Assembly: GCA_949358305.1 (NCBI GenBank)
Contig: OX442318.1
Location: 8,108,501 to 8,172,500 of the forward strand
Direction of reading: 5' to 3'
DNA length: 64,000 nt
Origin: Strigamia acuminata
Lineage: Eukaryota > Arthropoda > Chilopoda > Geophilomorpha > Linotaeniidae
In this document: one piece after another, positions 49,701-61,700 of the stretch
Layout: every line of letters begins with the position of its first letter
How positions within the stretch are numbered: the stretch's first letter is position 1
Program-made: the position numbers and the translations under genes
The notes under the pieces: model-generated
Databases searched by the model: none
Told to the model about the DNA's origin: nothing
The model's input: the letters and a program-made list of their open reading frames with translations, nothing else

Positions 49701-52700
49701 CTAGATAAATGCACATTTTAGTAAATAAATGCACATTTTAGTAAATATATGCACATTTTAGTAAATAAATGCATATTTTTAGTAAATAAATGCTTATTTT
49801 AACTAGATAAATGCATATTTCAACTAGATAAATGCACATTTCAACTAGATAAATGCACATTTCAACTAGATAAATGCATATTTCAACTAGATAAATGCAC
49901 ATTTTAGTAAATAAATGCACATTTTAGTAAATATATGCACATTTTAGTAACTAAATGCATATTTTTAGTAAATAAATGCTTATTTTAACTAGATAAATGC
50001 ATATTTTAACTAAATAAATGCATATTTTAACTAGATAAATGCATATTTTAGAAAATAAAAGCATATTTTAGTAAATAAACGCATATTTTAGCTTGCCCCA
50101 GTCCCGCTTTTCCACGGTTTTCATCGTTTATTACATACTTTGCTATAATTGCTCTCTTCCTGATATTATCCAACGACAATTTAATGCACTGCACGAGTGC
50201 TTCGAGATGTTTGTTCTTAAACTGATTGAAAACCTCGCGACATTCCTCGTTAATCGTCTCCAAAAACACTTCCCACTCGGTCGGCTTCTCTCGCGGCAGC
50301 GCCGACTCGTCCGGCTTCAAATCCGCCGCCGGAATCGTCCAAATGGGAACCCCGTACATAACCACTATCGGTATGTTGGCCTCCGTCAAAAACATCGTGA
50401 TCAAATCGTTCACCGCCTCCTCCACCTTGTGCGTGCGACTCTCCAGCTCGAAAGCGCAAACTTCGCACCTTTTCTGCAGCTGGTCGGTGAACTGCTCCAT
50501 CGTCAACGGCTCGTCCATCAGATCCGGAATGATCGTCGTCGTGATTTTGACCAACGTTTCGTCGATTCGAGCGCTTTTGATATTGTGCATCTGCAAATCG
50601 AATAAATAACCCTATTTCGCTATTTTAGTGCTAAAAATTCAAAATGGCTACGTGCATTCTTCAGAATCTGTTGCAAATTTCGCATTTGCAGTTCAACTTG
50701 GTAGAAAAAATTGTCCAAACTCATCGACAGCCAAGTCATGGACCTGTAGCCGGGAATTAAAGCCGCGTCCAACTGAAAAGTCTCGCGTTACTAGAGAAAT
50801 ATCAACGCCAACTTCGATTTTCCACCTTTTTAACGGCGAATTCCATCAAAGCGGCGAAACTCGGCGGTATTTGCGCGTTTAACGACAGAATTTCGCTAAC
50901 CATGACCTGCCAAACGATAAATTTTCAATAAAAACAAACATTTTTCCATCATTTAAGCCTACTTTCAAGTCGGTGTAGGTTTCGTACAAAACCTGTCGCC
51001 GAAATATCAACAATTTGGCTAATTCCGGCACCTCGAGTTGCAGTTTAGCCAAAGTGGACGCTTCCACGATCGTTTGAGTGATAAAAGGGTCAAAATTCAC
51101 GAAAATCTCTCTCGTTTCCGGGTTTTCCACCAACAACGGCGCTTGCAGTCCTAAAACCAAACCAAATAATCACAAAAATCCATCAAATTTCATTTAAATT
51201 TAAAAAATTACCATAATTCACTCGTTCGACTTGTTCGAGCCACAATTCGTAAAAAATCATCTCGTATTGGACGAGCGCCTTGCCGATTGCGTTGAACAGT
51301 TTCGTCACCTTGTTCCCCATGTTCATGTGAAATATCTCGGGATAATTGTTCTCGAAGTAGTTGATGGGTGCGGCGCAACGGTAGAACAAGTGGCGGGCCC
51401 AAGCTATGCGCCCGGCCACCGGCGGCATCCCGCGCGCAATCAGCGGATCGTCTTTTGTCGCCTCGTAAACCTAATTAACATGCAAACAATTACGTCACGC
51501 AAATTTAAATCACTTTAAAATGGTTTTACGTTCACAACGTGGTTCAACTCCTTCTCGTACATGTTCAAAATGGTTCCAAATTTCCTTTTTACGTTCAAAC
51601 AACTCAGATTTAGTTTCTCAAACCTACAAAATTCATTAAACAATACAGAAAATTTACTTTGGGAGCTCCAAAATTGTCCGGGGCCCCCAAAATATTTTGT
51701 TGGGTGTATGGGTCCCAAACAGCCCAGATTAACAGTGGCCCCAAGTTGTGCGGGGGCCCATAAATCACTTTTGTTGATGTTGGGGCCCCAGACGCCCCAA
51801 TAATTACTTTCAAAAGAAAAAAAAATCTTTTTTTCTACTTTGGGGGCCCCATAATTGTCCAGGGCCCCTAAAATATTTTATAGAGGCCCCAGAGAGCCCA
51901 GGTAAGCAAGGGCCCCAAGTTGTCCAGAGTCTCAAAAACATTTTTCTTGGTTTGGGGCCCCAGATGGCCCAATAATTACTTTTCTAAGACTAATTATATT
52001 TTCTTAAGCGTAAGGCCCCTTAATTGTCCAGGAGCCCCAAAATTATTTGTTGAGTATAAGGGCCCCAGAAAACCCAGATACATAGAGGCACCAAAGAAAT
52101 CAGATAAACAGGGGCCCTACGATTGTCCAGGGGCCCATAAACCACTTTTCTTGGTGTTGGGGCCCCAAAATGTTTCATTGCGTGTAGGGGCCCCAGACAC
52201 CCCAGATTAACAGTGGCCCCAAGTTGTCCAGGGGCCCAGAAAACATTTTTCTTGGTGTTGGGGCCCCAGACGCCCCAATAATTACTCTCAAAAGAAAAAA
52301 ATTCTTTTCTTCTACTTTGTGGGCCCCATAATTGTCCAGGACCCCTAAAATATTTTATAGAGGCCCCATAAAGCCCAGATAAGCAAGGGCCCCAAGTTGC
52401 TCAGAGTCCCAAATAATTACTTTTCTAAAACTAATAACATTTTCTTATGCTTAGGGCCCCTTTATTGTCCAGGGGCCCCAAAATACTTTCTTGAGTATAA
52501 GGGCCCCAGTAAACCCAGATAAATAAGAACCCCAAAGAACCCAGATAAACAGGGGCCCTATGATTGTCCAGGGGCCCATAAACCACTTTTCTTGGTGTTG
52601 AGGCCCCAAAATGTTTCGTTGCGTGTAGGGGCCCCAGACACCCCAGACAAACAAAGGCCCAATAATTGTCCAGGGCCCCCAAAAATTTTTTGAATGGTGT

Positions 52701-55700
52701 AGGGGCCCCAGAGAGCCCAGCTAAACAGGGCCCCAAGTTGTCCAGGGGCCCGGAAAACATTTTTCTTGGTGTTGGGGCCCCAGTCGGCCCAATGATTACT
52801 TTCTAAAAAAAAAATTCTATTTTCTTGCGCTTAGGGGCCCCCGAAATTTATTATTTTTATGGGTTTCCGGTTACGTGATTGTGATACCGTTTGAGGAGTT
52901 TAAGTGCTTCGAGCGAGGATGTGTGTTTGCCTATCGCGTCGTCCATGAATTTATTCAGATTCGTTTCGAATAAGTAGATATTTTTTCGAAATTCTTCAAA
53001 GTCGAATTCGAATTCCGCTTTTCGTGGATCGATGTAGTCGTAGGGTTTGGACTTGAAAACTTTGTAGTCGTTGTCGAATTTGCGCAGTACGTTCTCGGTG
53101 CCTTCGATACTAGATCTGGACAATGCACCAAACGCGTCGGCGTCTTCGACTATGCCTAATAACTGCAATGCATTTCTTATTAATTAATTATTCAAGTTTA
53201 AGTGAGGCTGGGACGAGGATTTAGTGCATCTGAGGCAAACAAAATGAAGGAAAAAAACTATCAAAAATGCATTTTTTAGACAAATAATGCACTTTTTAGA
53301 TAAAAAAATGCATTTTTTAGGCAAAAGATGCATCTTATAGACAGAAGGACTTTTTAGACAAAAAAATGCACTTTTTAGACAAAAAAATGCACTTTTTAGA
53401 GAAAAAATGCACTTTTGAGAGAAAAACATGCACTTTTTAGACAAAAACATGCACTTTTTAGACAAAAAAATGCACTTTTTAGAAAAAAAATGCACTTTTT
53501 AGACAAAAAATGCACTTTTTAGAAAAAAAAATGCACTTTTTAGAAAAAAAAATGCACTTTTTAGACAAAAAATGCACTTTTTAGACAAAAAATGCACTTT
53601 TTAGACAAATAATGCACTTTTTAGACAAAAAATGCACTTTTTAGACAAAAAATGCACTTTTTAGACAAATAATGCACTTTTTAGACAAATAATGCACTTT
53701 TTAGAAAAAAAAATGCACTTTTTAGACAAAAAAATGCACTTTTTAGACAAAAAAATGCACTTTTTAGACAAAAAAAATGCACTTTTTAGACAAAAAAATG
53801 CACTTTTTAGACAAAAAAATGCACTTTTTAGACAAAAAAATGCACTTTCTAAACAAAAAAATGCACTTTTTAGACAAAAAAATGCACTTTTTAGACAAAT
53901 AATGCACTTTTTACACAAATAATGCACAAAAGTGTATTTTATAGGCACAAAAATAAACTTTCTAGGCCCAAAAATAAAATCATAGACAATTTGCGTACCC
54001 ATTACCCCTCGTCCCAGCAATAAACACTGCAAATACCTTTTGTAATCGCTTACAAAATCCATCAAACTTGCCAAAAACATACATTTCAGAAAAATCAAAC
54101 AGTCTTTCATTCGGATTATTTTTCATCTCATCTCGAACATGGCGGAAATGTTGCTGATAAACATCGTAAACCTTGAGACACGTTTTAAACTTTTGCTTCA
54201 AAACCGCGTGCGAAATATCCCACAATTTACTGCTATCGTTATCCGTTATGAACCTCCGACAGCCGGAAACCACCTGATTGGTTATCTGCAACCAAACAAC
54301 ACAATTTACATTAATTAAATTAAATTAAATCAAATTAAATTAAATACTTTAATAAAAAGTGCAGTCATCCGGTTAGAATTGTTAAAGTATCGCGACACGG
54401 CATTGACGAGGCGGATTCCGTTCACCAAATGCGGAATGGTCTCCATCAAAATTACCTAAACAAAAAAAACATCGTCGTAACCACCAATTCAATAACAAAT
54501 AATAATAAACAAAACTCAACTGGACTACTAGTGTAAAGCGGCAGGCAATATTTTTCCAAAGCGGTGAGGAATTTCAAGTTGTCGGTCGCTTCGAAAGCCG
54601 CTTCCGTAATTCTTATCATTTGTTCTTTCCACGGCTGAATAAAAAATGTACAAAATTTAAATATTAACAAATAAAAAATAACAATACCGGTAATAGACAT
54701 TTTAGGCCAAAATATGCATTTTAGACACTAAACGATATTTTTTACTCACTTTTTTTACTCAATTTTACTCAATTTTTATGCAAAAACTCAATTTTTATGC
54801 AAAATACTCACTTTTTATGCAAAATACTCACTTTTTATGCAAAATACTCAATTTTTAAGCAAAATATTCAATTTTTAAGCAAAATATTCAATTTTAAAGC
54901 AAAATATTCAATTTTTAAGCAAAATATTCAATTTTTAAGCAAAATATTCAATTTTAAAGCAAAATATTCAATTTTTAAGCAAAATATTCAATTTTTAAGC
55001 AAAATATTCAATTTTTAAGCAAAATATTCAATTTTTAAGCAAAATATTTGTGAAATGTATTTGGATCTTGCATTCGTGTTTTGATAAATGAACAGATTTA
55101 ATCAAAGCGTGTAAACCATTACAAGCAGACGACAGAATGCGTAGTCACTTAGTAACGAAACAAACAACAGACACTGCGCTCTAGTGTCGTAACAAACACT
55201 AACTAGTTCTGACTGCATTATATCATCTCACAAATCCCCCTTTATAATCCGTCAGAACTAATTTCACAATTGGTAATAAACATTATCGTGTCACAAAATT
55301 GCAAAATTCTCTTCTTCTTTCAAGCTTTCTTTCTCATGTTCAGCAGGTTGACAAAGTCATCGATCTTGTTTCCCGAGAGAGGCTTGGTAAGCGGGTCTGC
55401 GAGCATTTGCTCACTTGGCACGAAGTTCAACTTTATGTTGTTCAGCTCCACTTCGTCCCTCGCGAACATATATTTCCTCAATATATGCTTGGTCCGATCA
55501 TGCTGTCCGGTCTCCTCGGAAATGAGAATGGTCGATCTGTTATCACAGAACACGTCGAGACCGTACTGAGTTGTCTCCATCTGTAATTCGGCTATCAGAC
55601 CCCGCAGCCACTTCAATTCCCGTACGCCCTCGCTAAGTGCCACCACTTCGGCTTCGCAACTCGACATCGTCACCAATCTTTGTTTTTTCGCTTTCCAGCT

Positions 55701-58700
55701 GATGACTGATCCCCCATACAGGGTCAAGTACCCGCTGTGTGACTTAGCGTCTTTTCCCACGCTCCAGCTAGCGTCGGTGAACAATTCCAAGGGTTTCCTG
55801 ACTCTGTCGTAAAATACTCCGTAATGGGTGGTTCCATTGATGTACTTTAGTACTCTTCTCAATGCCGTCAGGTGCATCTCTTTGGGATTGCTGCTGTAAG
55901 TGCCCAGCTTGCTGACAGCGTAGGCCAGGTCTGGCCTTGTGCCTAACATCAGGTACATTACACTCCCGAGCATCTCCTGGTACTGCTTCGGGTCTACCGG
56001 CGGTGATTTGCTATGGTTGTCCAAATCCTGGTCAGTTGCCATAGGAGATTTCTTTCCTTTGCAGCCAGTCATCTCATGCCGCTTAAGTATCTTGTTGGCA
56101 TACTCCTCTTGTGTGAGTCTAATGCCATGTTTGCCAATCGTTATCCGCATGCCCAGGATGTGATTTGGCTCACCCATGTCGTCTAGTTTGAAGTATTTGC
56201 TGAGCTGTGCCATTTTAGCCTCTATTAATTGATCCGTCGATCCTATTGCGATAATGTCATCCACAAAGACGCCCAATGCAAAATACTGTTTGTCCTTGAT
56301 CCACATGTATATGCACGGATCTCCCTTGAGCTGTACTAGTCCCATCTTCTTGAGTTTCTCGTCCAGTTCCTTATTCCAACATCGTCCGGATTGCTTAAGT
56401 CCGTAGAGACTCTTATCCAGCACGCATACATAATCCTCGGCTCCCTCTTCTTCATATCCCTCAGGTTGAGTCATATGGATTACTTTATCCAGGAGTCCAT
56501 ATAAATAGGCGGTTTCAACGTCGTACTGTCTGAGCCGTAGTCGTTTTTTGGCTGCTATTGCCAATAACAGGCGTAGAGACTCTAGTTTCATGACTGGAGC
56601 AAATGTCCGATCGTAATCTTCGCCCGGTTTCTGCGAATAACCCACAGCGACTAAACGAGCCTTGTATTTGCTCACACTCCCATCTAAATTCAGCTTGATT
56701 TTATAAATCCACTTGCATTTAATCGGCTTCTTGTCTTCAGTCGGTTTCTCTAAATGCCATACTCGATGCATGCGCATGGACTGCATTTCCTTATCCATCG
56801 CTGCTCGCCACATCTTGGCATCTGGACATGAGATTGCCTCTTGGTAGGAAGTTGGAGTGATTAGTCGCGCCTTCCGTTTCATGCGCGCCACACATGTCGC
56901 ATTCCAACGTCTTCCCCTCTCCGATCTGCGCGATATATACGCTGCATCTCGTCGTCTTATTCTCTCCGATCTCCTGACTCCTCGGTGTTGCAACTCCTGT
57001 TCACGTCGCTCGTTCCTTTCGATGCGTTGCTGTTCCTTCACGGCCGCTTCCTGTCTGGTAGGCCTGCCCGGTCCACGCTCGCGTAGGACGACCGGCGGTG
57101 CGGGTGGCACCACAACTGGTTGCCTCGGCGCTTCCGCAACTTCCGGTTCATCTTCATCTTCAGCATCACTCTCAGTTTCATCGTCAATTTCGTCGTGCGC
57201 GTCTTCGTGCGCGTTTTCAATCTCATCAGGTGAGTCCTCGTCCTCATCGGCGGTTTCCCACACTTCGGTTTCTTCTTCTTGTTCCTCGTTGTCGTCATCA
57301 TCACTTGATTGCTCATGATCCTCATTATCATTCTTCCCCCCACTTAAAATCGGAAAAACGACTTGATTGTCCGCGCTGTCTTCAGTCATCAGTTTTTTCG
57401 ATTCTTTCTGTATTTCGGCGGTCCTAGCATCTTCAATAAAATACACGTCTCGAGTTTCGATTATTCGGTTTTCATTTTCGTCAAAAATTCGGTAAGCCCG
57501 CCGACACATGGAGTAACCAACCATAATACCCGGTTTGGAGACTGGGTCCAATTTCTTTCGCATATGTTTGGGTATGTGCCTGTACGCTGCACATCCAAAA
57601 ACGCGTAAGTGCATCCCGGATGGCTTCCTGTTATATCTCGCCTCATATGGCGTCGTCTTCGGATTGGCAGAAGTCGGAATTCGGTTGATTATATACACGG
57701 CTGTCGCCATCGCTTCCGGCCAAAAACCGTCTGGTAAAAGTGACCACTTGAGCATTGTTCTTGTCTTTTCAACAATGGTCCGATTATATCTTTCGACGAC
57801 TCCGTTGCTCTTCGGTGAGAATGGCACTGTCTTCTCGTGCTTAATTCCACATTTAAGATAAATCTCTTTCGATCGTTCATTGACGAATTCTCCGCCATTA
57901 TCCGTCCTTATTCTTTGCAATTTTAGTCCTGTCGACCTTTCCTCTCTAGCTCTGTGCTTTTCAATCTCTTCAAAAGCATCACTTTTCTCCCGAATTGCAG
58001 AAAAATACACGTATTTGGTGAAATCATCGACAATCACCAAAGCGTAATAACTGCCATCATATCCCCATGCTAATGGCCCACATAAATCTACGTGCCATAG
58101 CTCCAAAGGGCGTTTTGTTGTCGGTCCCGTTATGCGCTTAAACGCCTTTCTGGGTTGCCGCCCCTCAACGCATGCCCTGCATGGCGGTAATTTTTCTGGC
58201 CCAAAATTCACCCCCAAAACGAGTTTTCCGTCTCGTACCTGCTCAAGCTTTTGGTTGCTTGCGTGTCCCAAACGTCTGTGCCATAAAACTCTTTCTAGTC
58301 TTTTTGGCTCGTCATTGGTTTGATTGTGAGACGTCGGTGCTTCTTTGACAACATATGCGTCGACTTCCTCGCTGTGCACGCACGTTATCGCATCCAAAAC
58401 GTACATCCGGTCTCTTTTCTGTGCCGTGGCCAGAATCATGTTTTGCTTGTTCGTCACAATTGCCCGTGTGTCATCAAAAATCACTTTGAATCCTCGTTGC
58501 GCTAATTCGTATACAGAAATCAAATTTTCCCGCAACTTTGGCACATGTACAACATTTCCCATTTCCAACTTCACGTTCCCCGTCGGCAATTTACTCCAAA
58601 GTGTGACCATGCCCTTTCCTGTCGACTTGCTCGACACTTGGTCCTCGGCAAGGTGCACTACTCCTTCCTCGTGCTCGAAGTTTGTCAGAAATTCCCGATG

Positions 58701-61700
58701 CGATGTCATGTGAACAGTCGCGCCAGAGTCCAACAACCATTCCTGTGGCCCCAGCGAATTGGTCGAATGCTTTGTATGAAAAGCGTAGGTCCTATCCGTT
58801 CGTGCGTAAAAAAGTTCCCCTTGTTCCTCTTTTCGCTCCTCCTGTTTGGCGTAATTCGCCGTATTGCGTCCCCGTTGAGCGTCATGTCCACCCGTCGCTT
58901 TATTCTTGCAATTGCGTGCGAAGTGTCCCGGCTTTCCGCAGTTGTAACATCCACCGTTTCCCTTGGTGTTACTGGCGCTCGAAGTAGCATCTCCCGTACG
59001 TTTACTTCGGCAATCCCTGGCAAAGTGGCCCATTTTTCCACACTCGTAGCATTTAACGATCTTGTCGCGTTTGCCACCGCGCGCACGTGCCTTGTACGCT
59101 TCCTCTTCATTAAATACGGGTCCGTCTTTTGCTTTATCCGTCGCCCATCGCTCTCGCACCTCCAGTGTGCGTCTCAAGTCGACTAGTCGCATGTCTCTTT
59201 GCGCTTGAAAAGTCTCAGCGATGCTCGAATATTTGTTGGTCAGTCCGTGTACCAAATAGTACATCACCTCACTCTCGGCTATCGGTCGCCCCGCCGCCGC
59301 TGACCTCTTGCTTATGGCGACGATTCTGTTGATGTACTCTCCCACCAGCTCATTCCGGCCCATTTTGGCGCTGGTTAGCTCGTGACCTATGTCCACCTGT
59401 CTGTGCTGCACGTTTCCTCCGTGGTGCAATGCCAGGTCGTTCCATAACACCTTGGCTTTCTTTGTACCAACGTGTAGTCCCACCTGGTCAGGTGACAGCG
59501 TCGTCATGATGAGGCTCAGTGCAGTGGCATTATGTCTCTTCCATTTCTGCCACGCCGCCGCAGGTTGTGCATTCGGTTCGTCCTTCCTGATGACCGGCTC
59601 CCACAGACCTTTGGAATCCAGCACTGCCTCCATCAACGTACTCCATATCACGTAATTCGTTTCATCCAGCAATGGTATTCGGTTGGCATTCGCCCCTTTC
59701 GGTTCCTCCGCCATCTTGTCGTTTTATCGACTTATCAACGTCCAGTTGGCACGCTCGGCAAGGAAAGAACAGGTTTGAGCCAATTATCGAACTCAGAAAA
59801 CGGAAAAAAAACGATCGTACTCACGGTCACGCGCTTTACACTCTTCTGTCTGCGCTCGCCATCGATTAATTTTCACTCAAAACTCGCCCACAAATGCTAC
59901 AAATCAACCGTACTCTGCTACCACTTGTGAAATGTATTTGGATCTTGCATTCGTGTTTTGATAAATGAACAGATTTAATCAAAGCGTGTAAACCATTACA
60001 AGCAGACGACAGAATGCGTAGTCACTTAGTAACGAAACAAACAACAGACACTGCGCTCTAGTGTCGTAACAAACACTAACTAGTTCTGACTGCATTATAT
60101 CATCTCACAATATTCAATTTTTAAGCAAAATATTCAATTTTTAAGCAAAATACTCAATTTTTAAGCAAAATACTCAATTTTTAAGCAAAATATTCAATTT
60201 TTAAGCAAAATATTCAATTTTTAAGCAAAATATTCAATTTTTAAGCAAAATACTCAATTTTTAAGCAAAATACTCAATTTTTAAGCAAAATACTCAATTT
60301 TTAAGCAAAATTCTCAATTTTTAAGCAAAATACTCAATTTTTATGCAAAATACTCAATTTTTAAGCAAAATATTCAATTTTTAATCAAAATACTAAATTA
60401 TTAAGCAAAATTGCACAATAATCGACATACTAGACCAAAATATGCATTTTAGACACCGATATAAATCAATTTAAACCGAATAAACCAAAATTTTAACTCA
60501 AACATCTCTTCTACCTTCATAATCTTCGATTTCCCAACAGTTAACACTTGAAAACACAAACTCGGCACCCTAATCCTCGTCTGCTCCAAAATAGACATAA
60601 ATTTAGTGGCTTGACCGCGCCAGAAATCAACTTCAACCAACGGCCCAACATCGTCCGCTTCTTGTCGTATTTGTTCACTCACAGCCAACGTCTAAAAACC
60701 AATCATGAAATTACACTACCCAACTCCTTCAGCGCCCCAAATCACCTCTTCTATCTGCTTGAACCACCTCTTGACAATCATTTCGATCAATTCCGACTTC
60801 TCTTGGTTCTTTGCAAGCGCATTTAAATCATCCACGCCGATATTTCCGCTGAACAACGCGTCTATTCGCTTGTCGTTCACGAGAAACGTTTGATTTCTGA
60901 TGTTCCGCTCGGTCCCGTTCAAAAAATTCACAAACGACCCGTAAAAATTCATGAATTTCTTCTCCGGCCGCACTTGACTTCCGGGTAAATCCGCCAGTTT
61001 GCCAAATTTCTCGTTCTTGTCCAAGCAACTCTTGAAACCGTGTCCCAACACGAGCAGCGCGCACCGCAGTAATGCCGCTGGATCGTTTTTAGTCAAAGGC
61101 ATGTACCCGAAGTAAGTTTCCTGTAATTTAAAACATTATTAAACGTCAAAAACAACTTTTAGTCAATAAAAAATGGTCAAAAATAGTCGCAAATATTTTC
61201 AAATATTATTTTTCTGCGTTTAAACACTCAAATTGTATTTAAATATTGTATAAATGATCATTTTTCAGCATTTAAATACTCCAATTGTATTAAAATTTGT
61301 TATAAATGATCATTTTTCAGCATTTAAATACTACAATTGTATTAAAATGTTATGAATAATCATTTTTCAGCATTTAAACACTCAAATTGTATTAAAATAT
61401 TGTAAAAATGATCATTTTTCAGCATTTAAATACTCAAATTGCCCTAAAATATATTATAAATGATCATTTTTCATCATTTAAACACTCAAATAGAATTAAA
61501 TTATTTACAATAACTTAAAAACAATAAAATACCGAATTTTCACGAACAAAAAGTTCAAATTCAATTACTTATTCAATTATAATCAGAAAAAAAACGATAT
61601 ATTTCACAAAAATACGGCATATAAAAGCTTAAAAATACAAAATATTGTCGCTAAAATAAAAAATAACTCTTACATCGGCAACATTCCTTTGATTCAGAAC

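Larger units (their letters stand above)
55049..60109 (-). mobile_element. Complete Ty1/copia LTR retrotransposon, 5,061 bp
   Basis: Two 184-bp LTRs (55049-55232 and 59926-60109) that I cannot distinguish at any base, starting TG and ending CA, flanked by a 5-bp duplication ATATT (55044-55048 and 60110-60114). A primer-binding site and a polypurine tract are in place and a single polyprotein frame is open. Removing the element and one ATATT restores a perfect 20-bp unit of the host array. Every part needed for autonomous movement is present, so it is a recent insertion and possibly active. It lies in the same orientation as the dynein gene, in intron 6. Confidence 0.97.

Noticed and set aside
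52875-52887. Alternative exon 10 end at the gtaacc donor, 13 bases downstream
   Set aside because: It ends in phase 0, and exon 11 would then read an immediate stop; the gtatca donor restores the family sequence LLKRFEKLN.
49505-54000. CRISPR-like appearance of regular 20-21-bp repeats
   Set aside because: There are no unique spacers; units are directly adjacent, the context is a eukaryotic intron and no cas-like gene exists.
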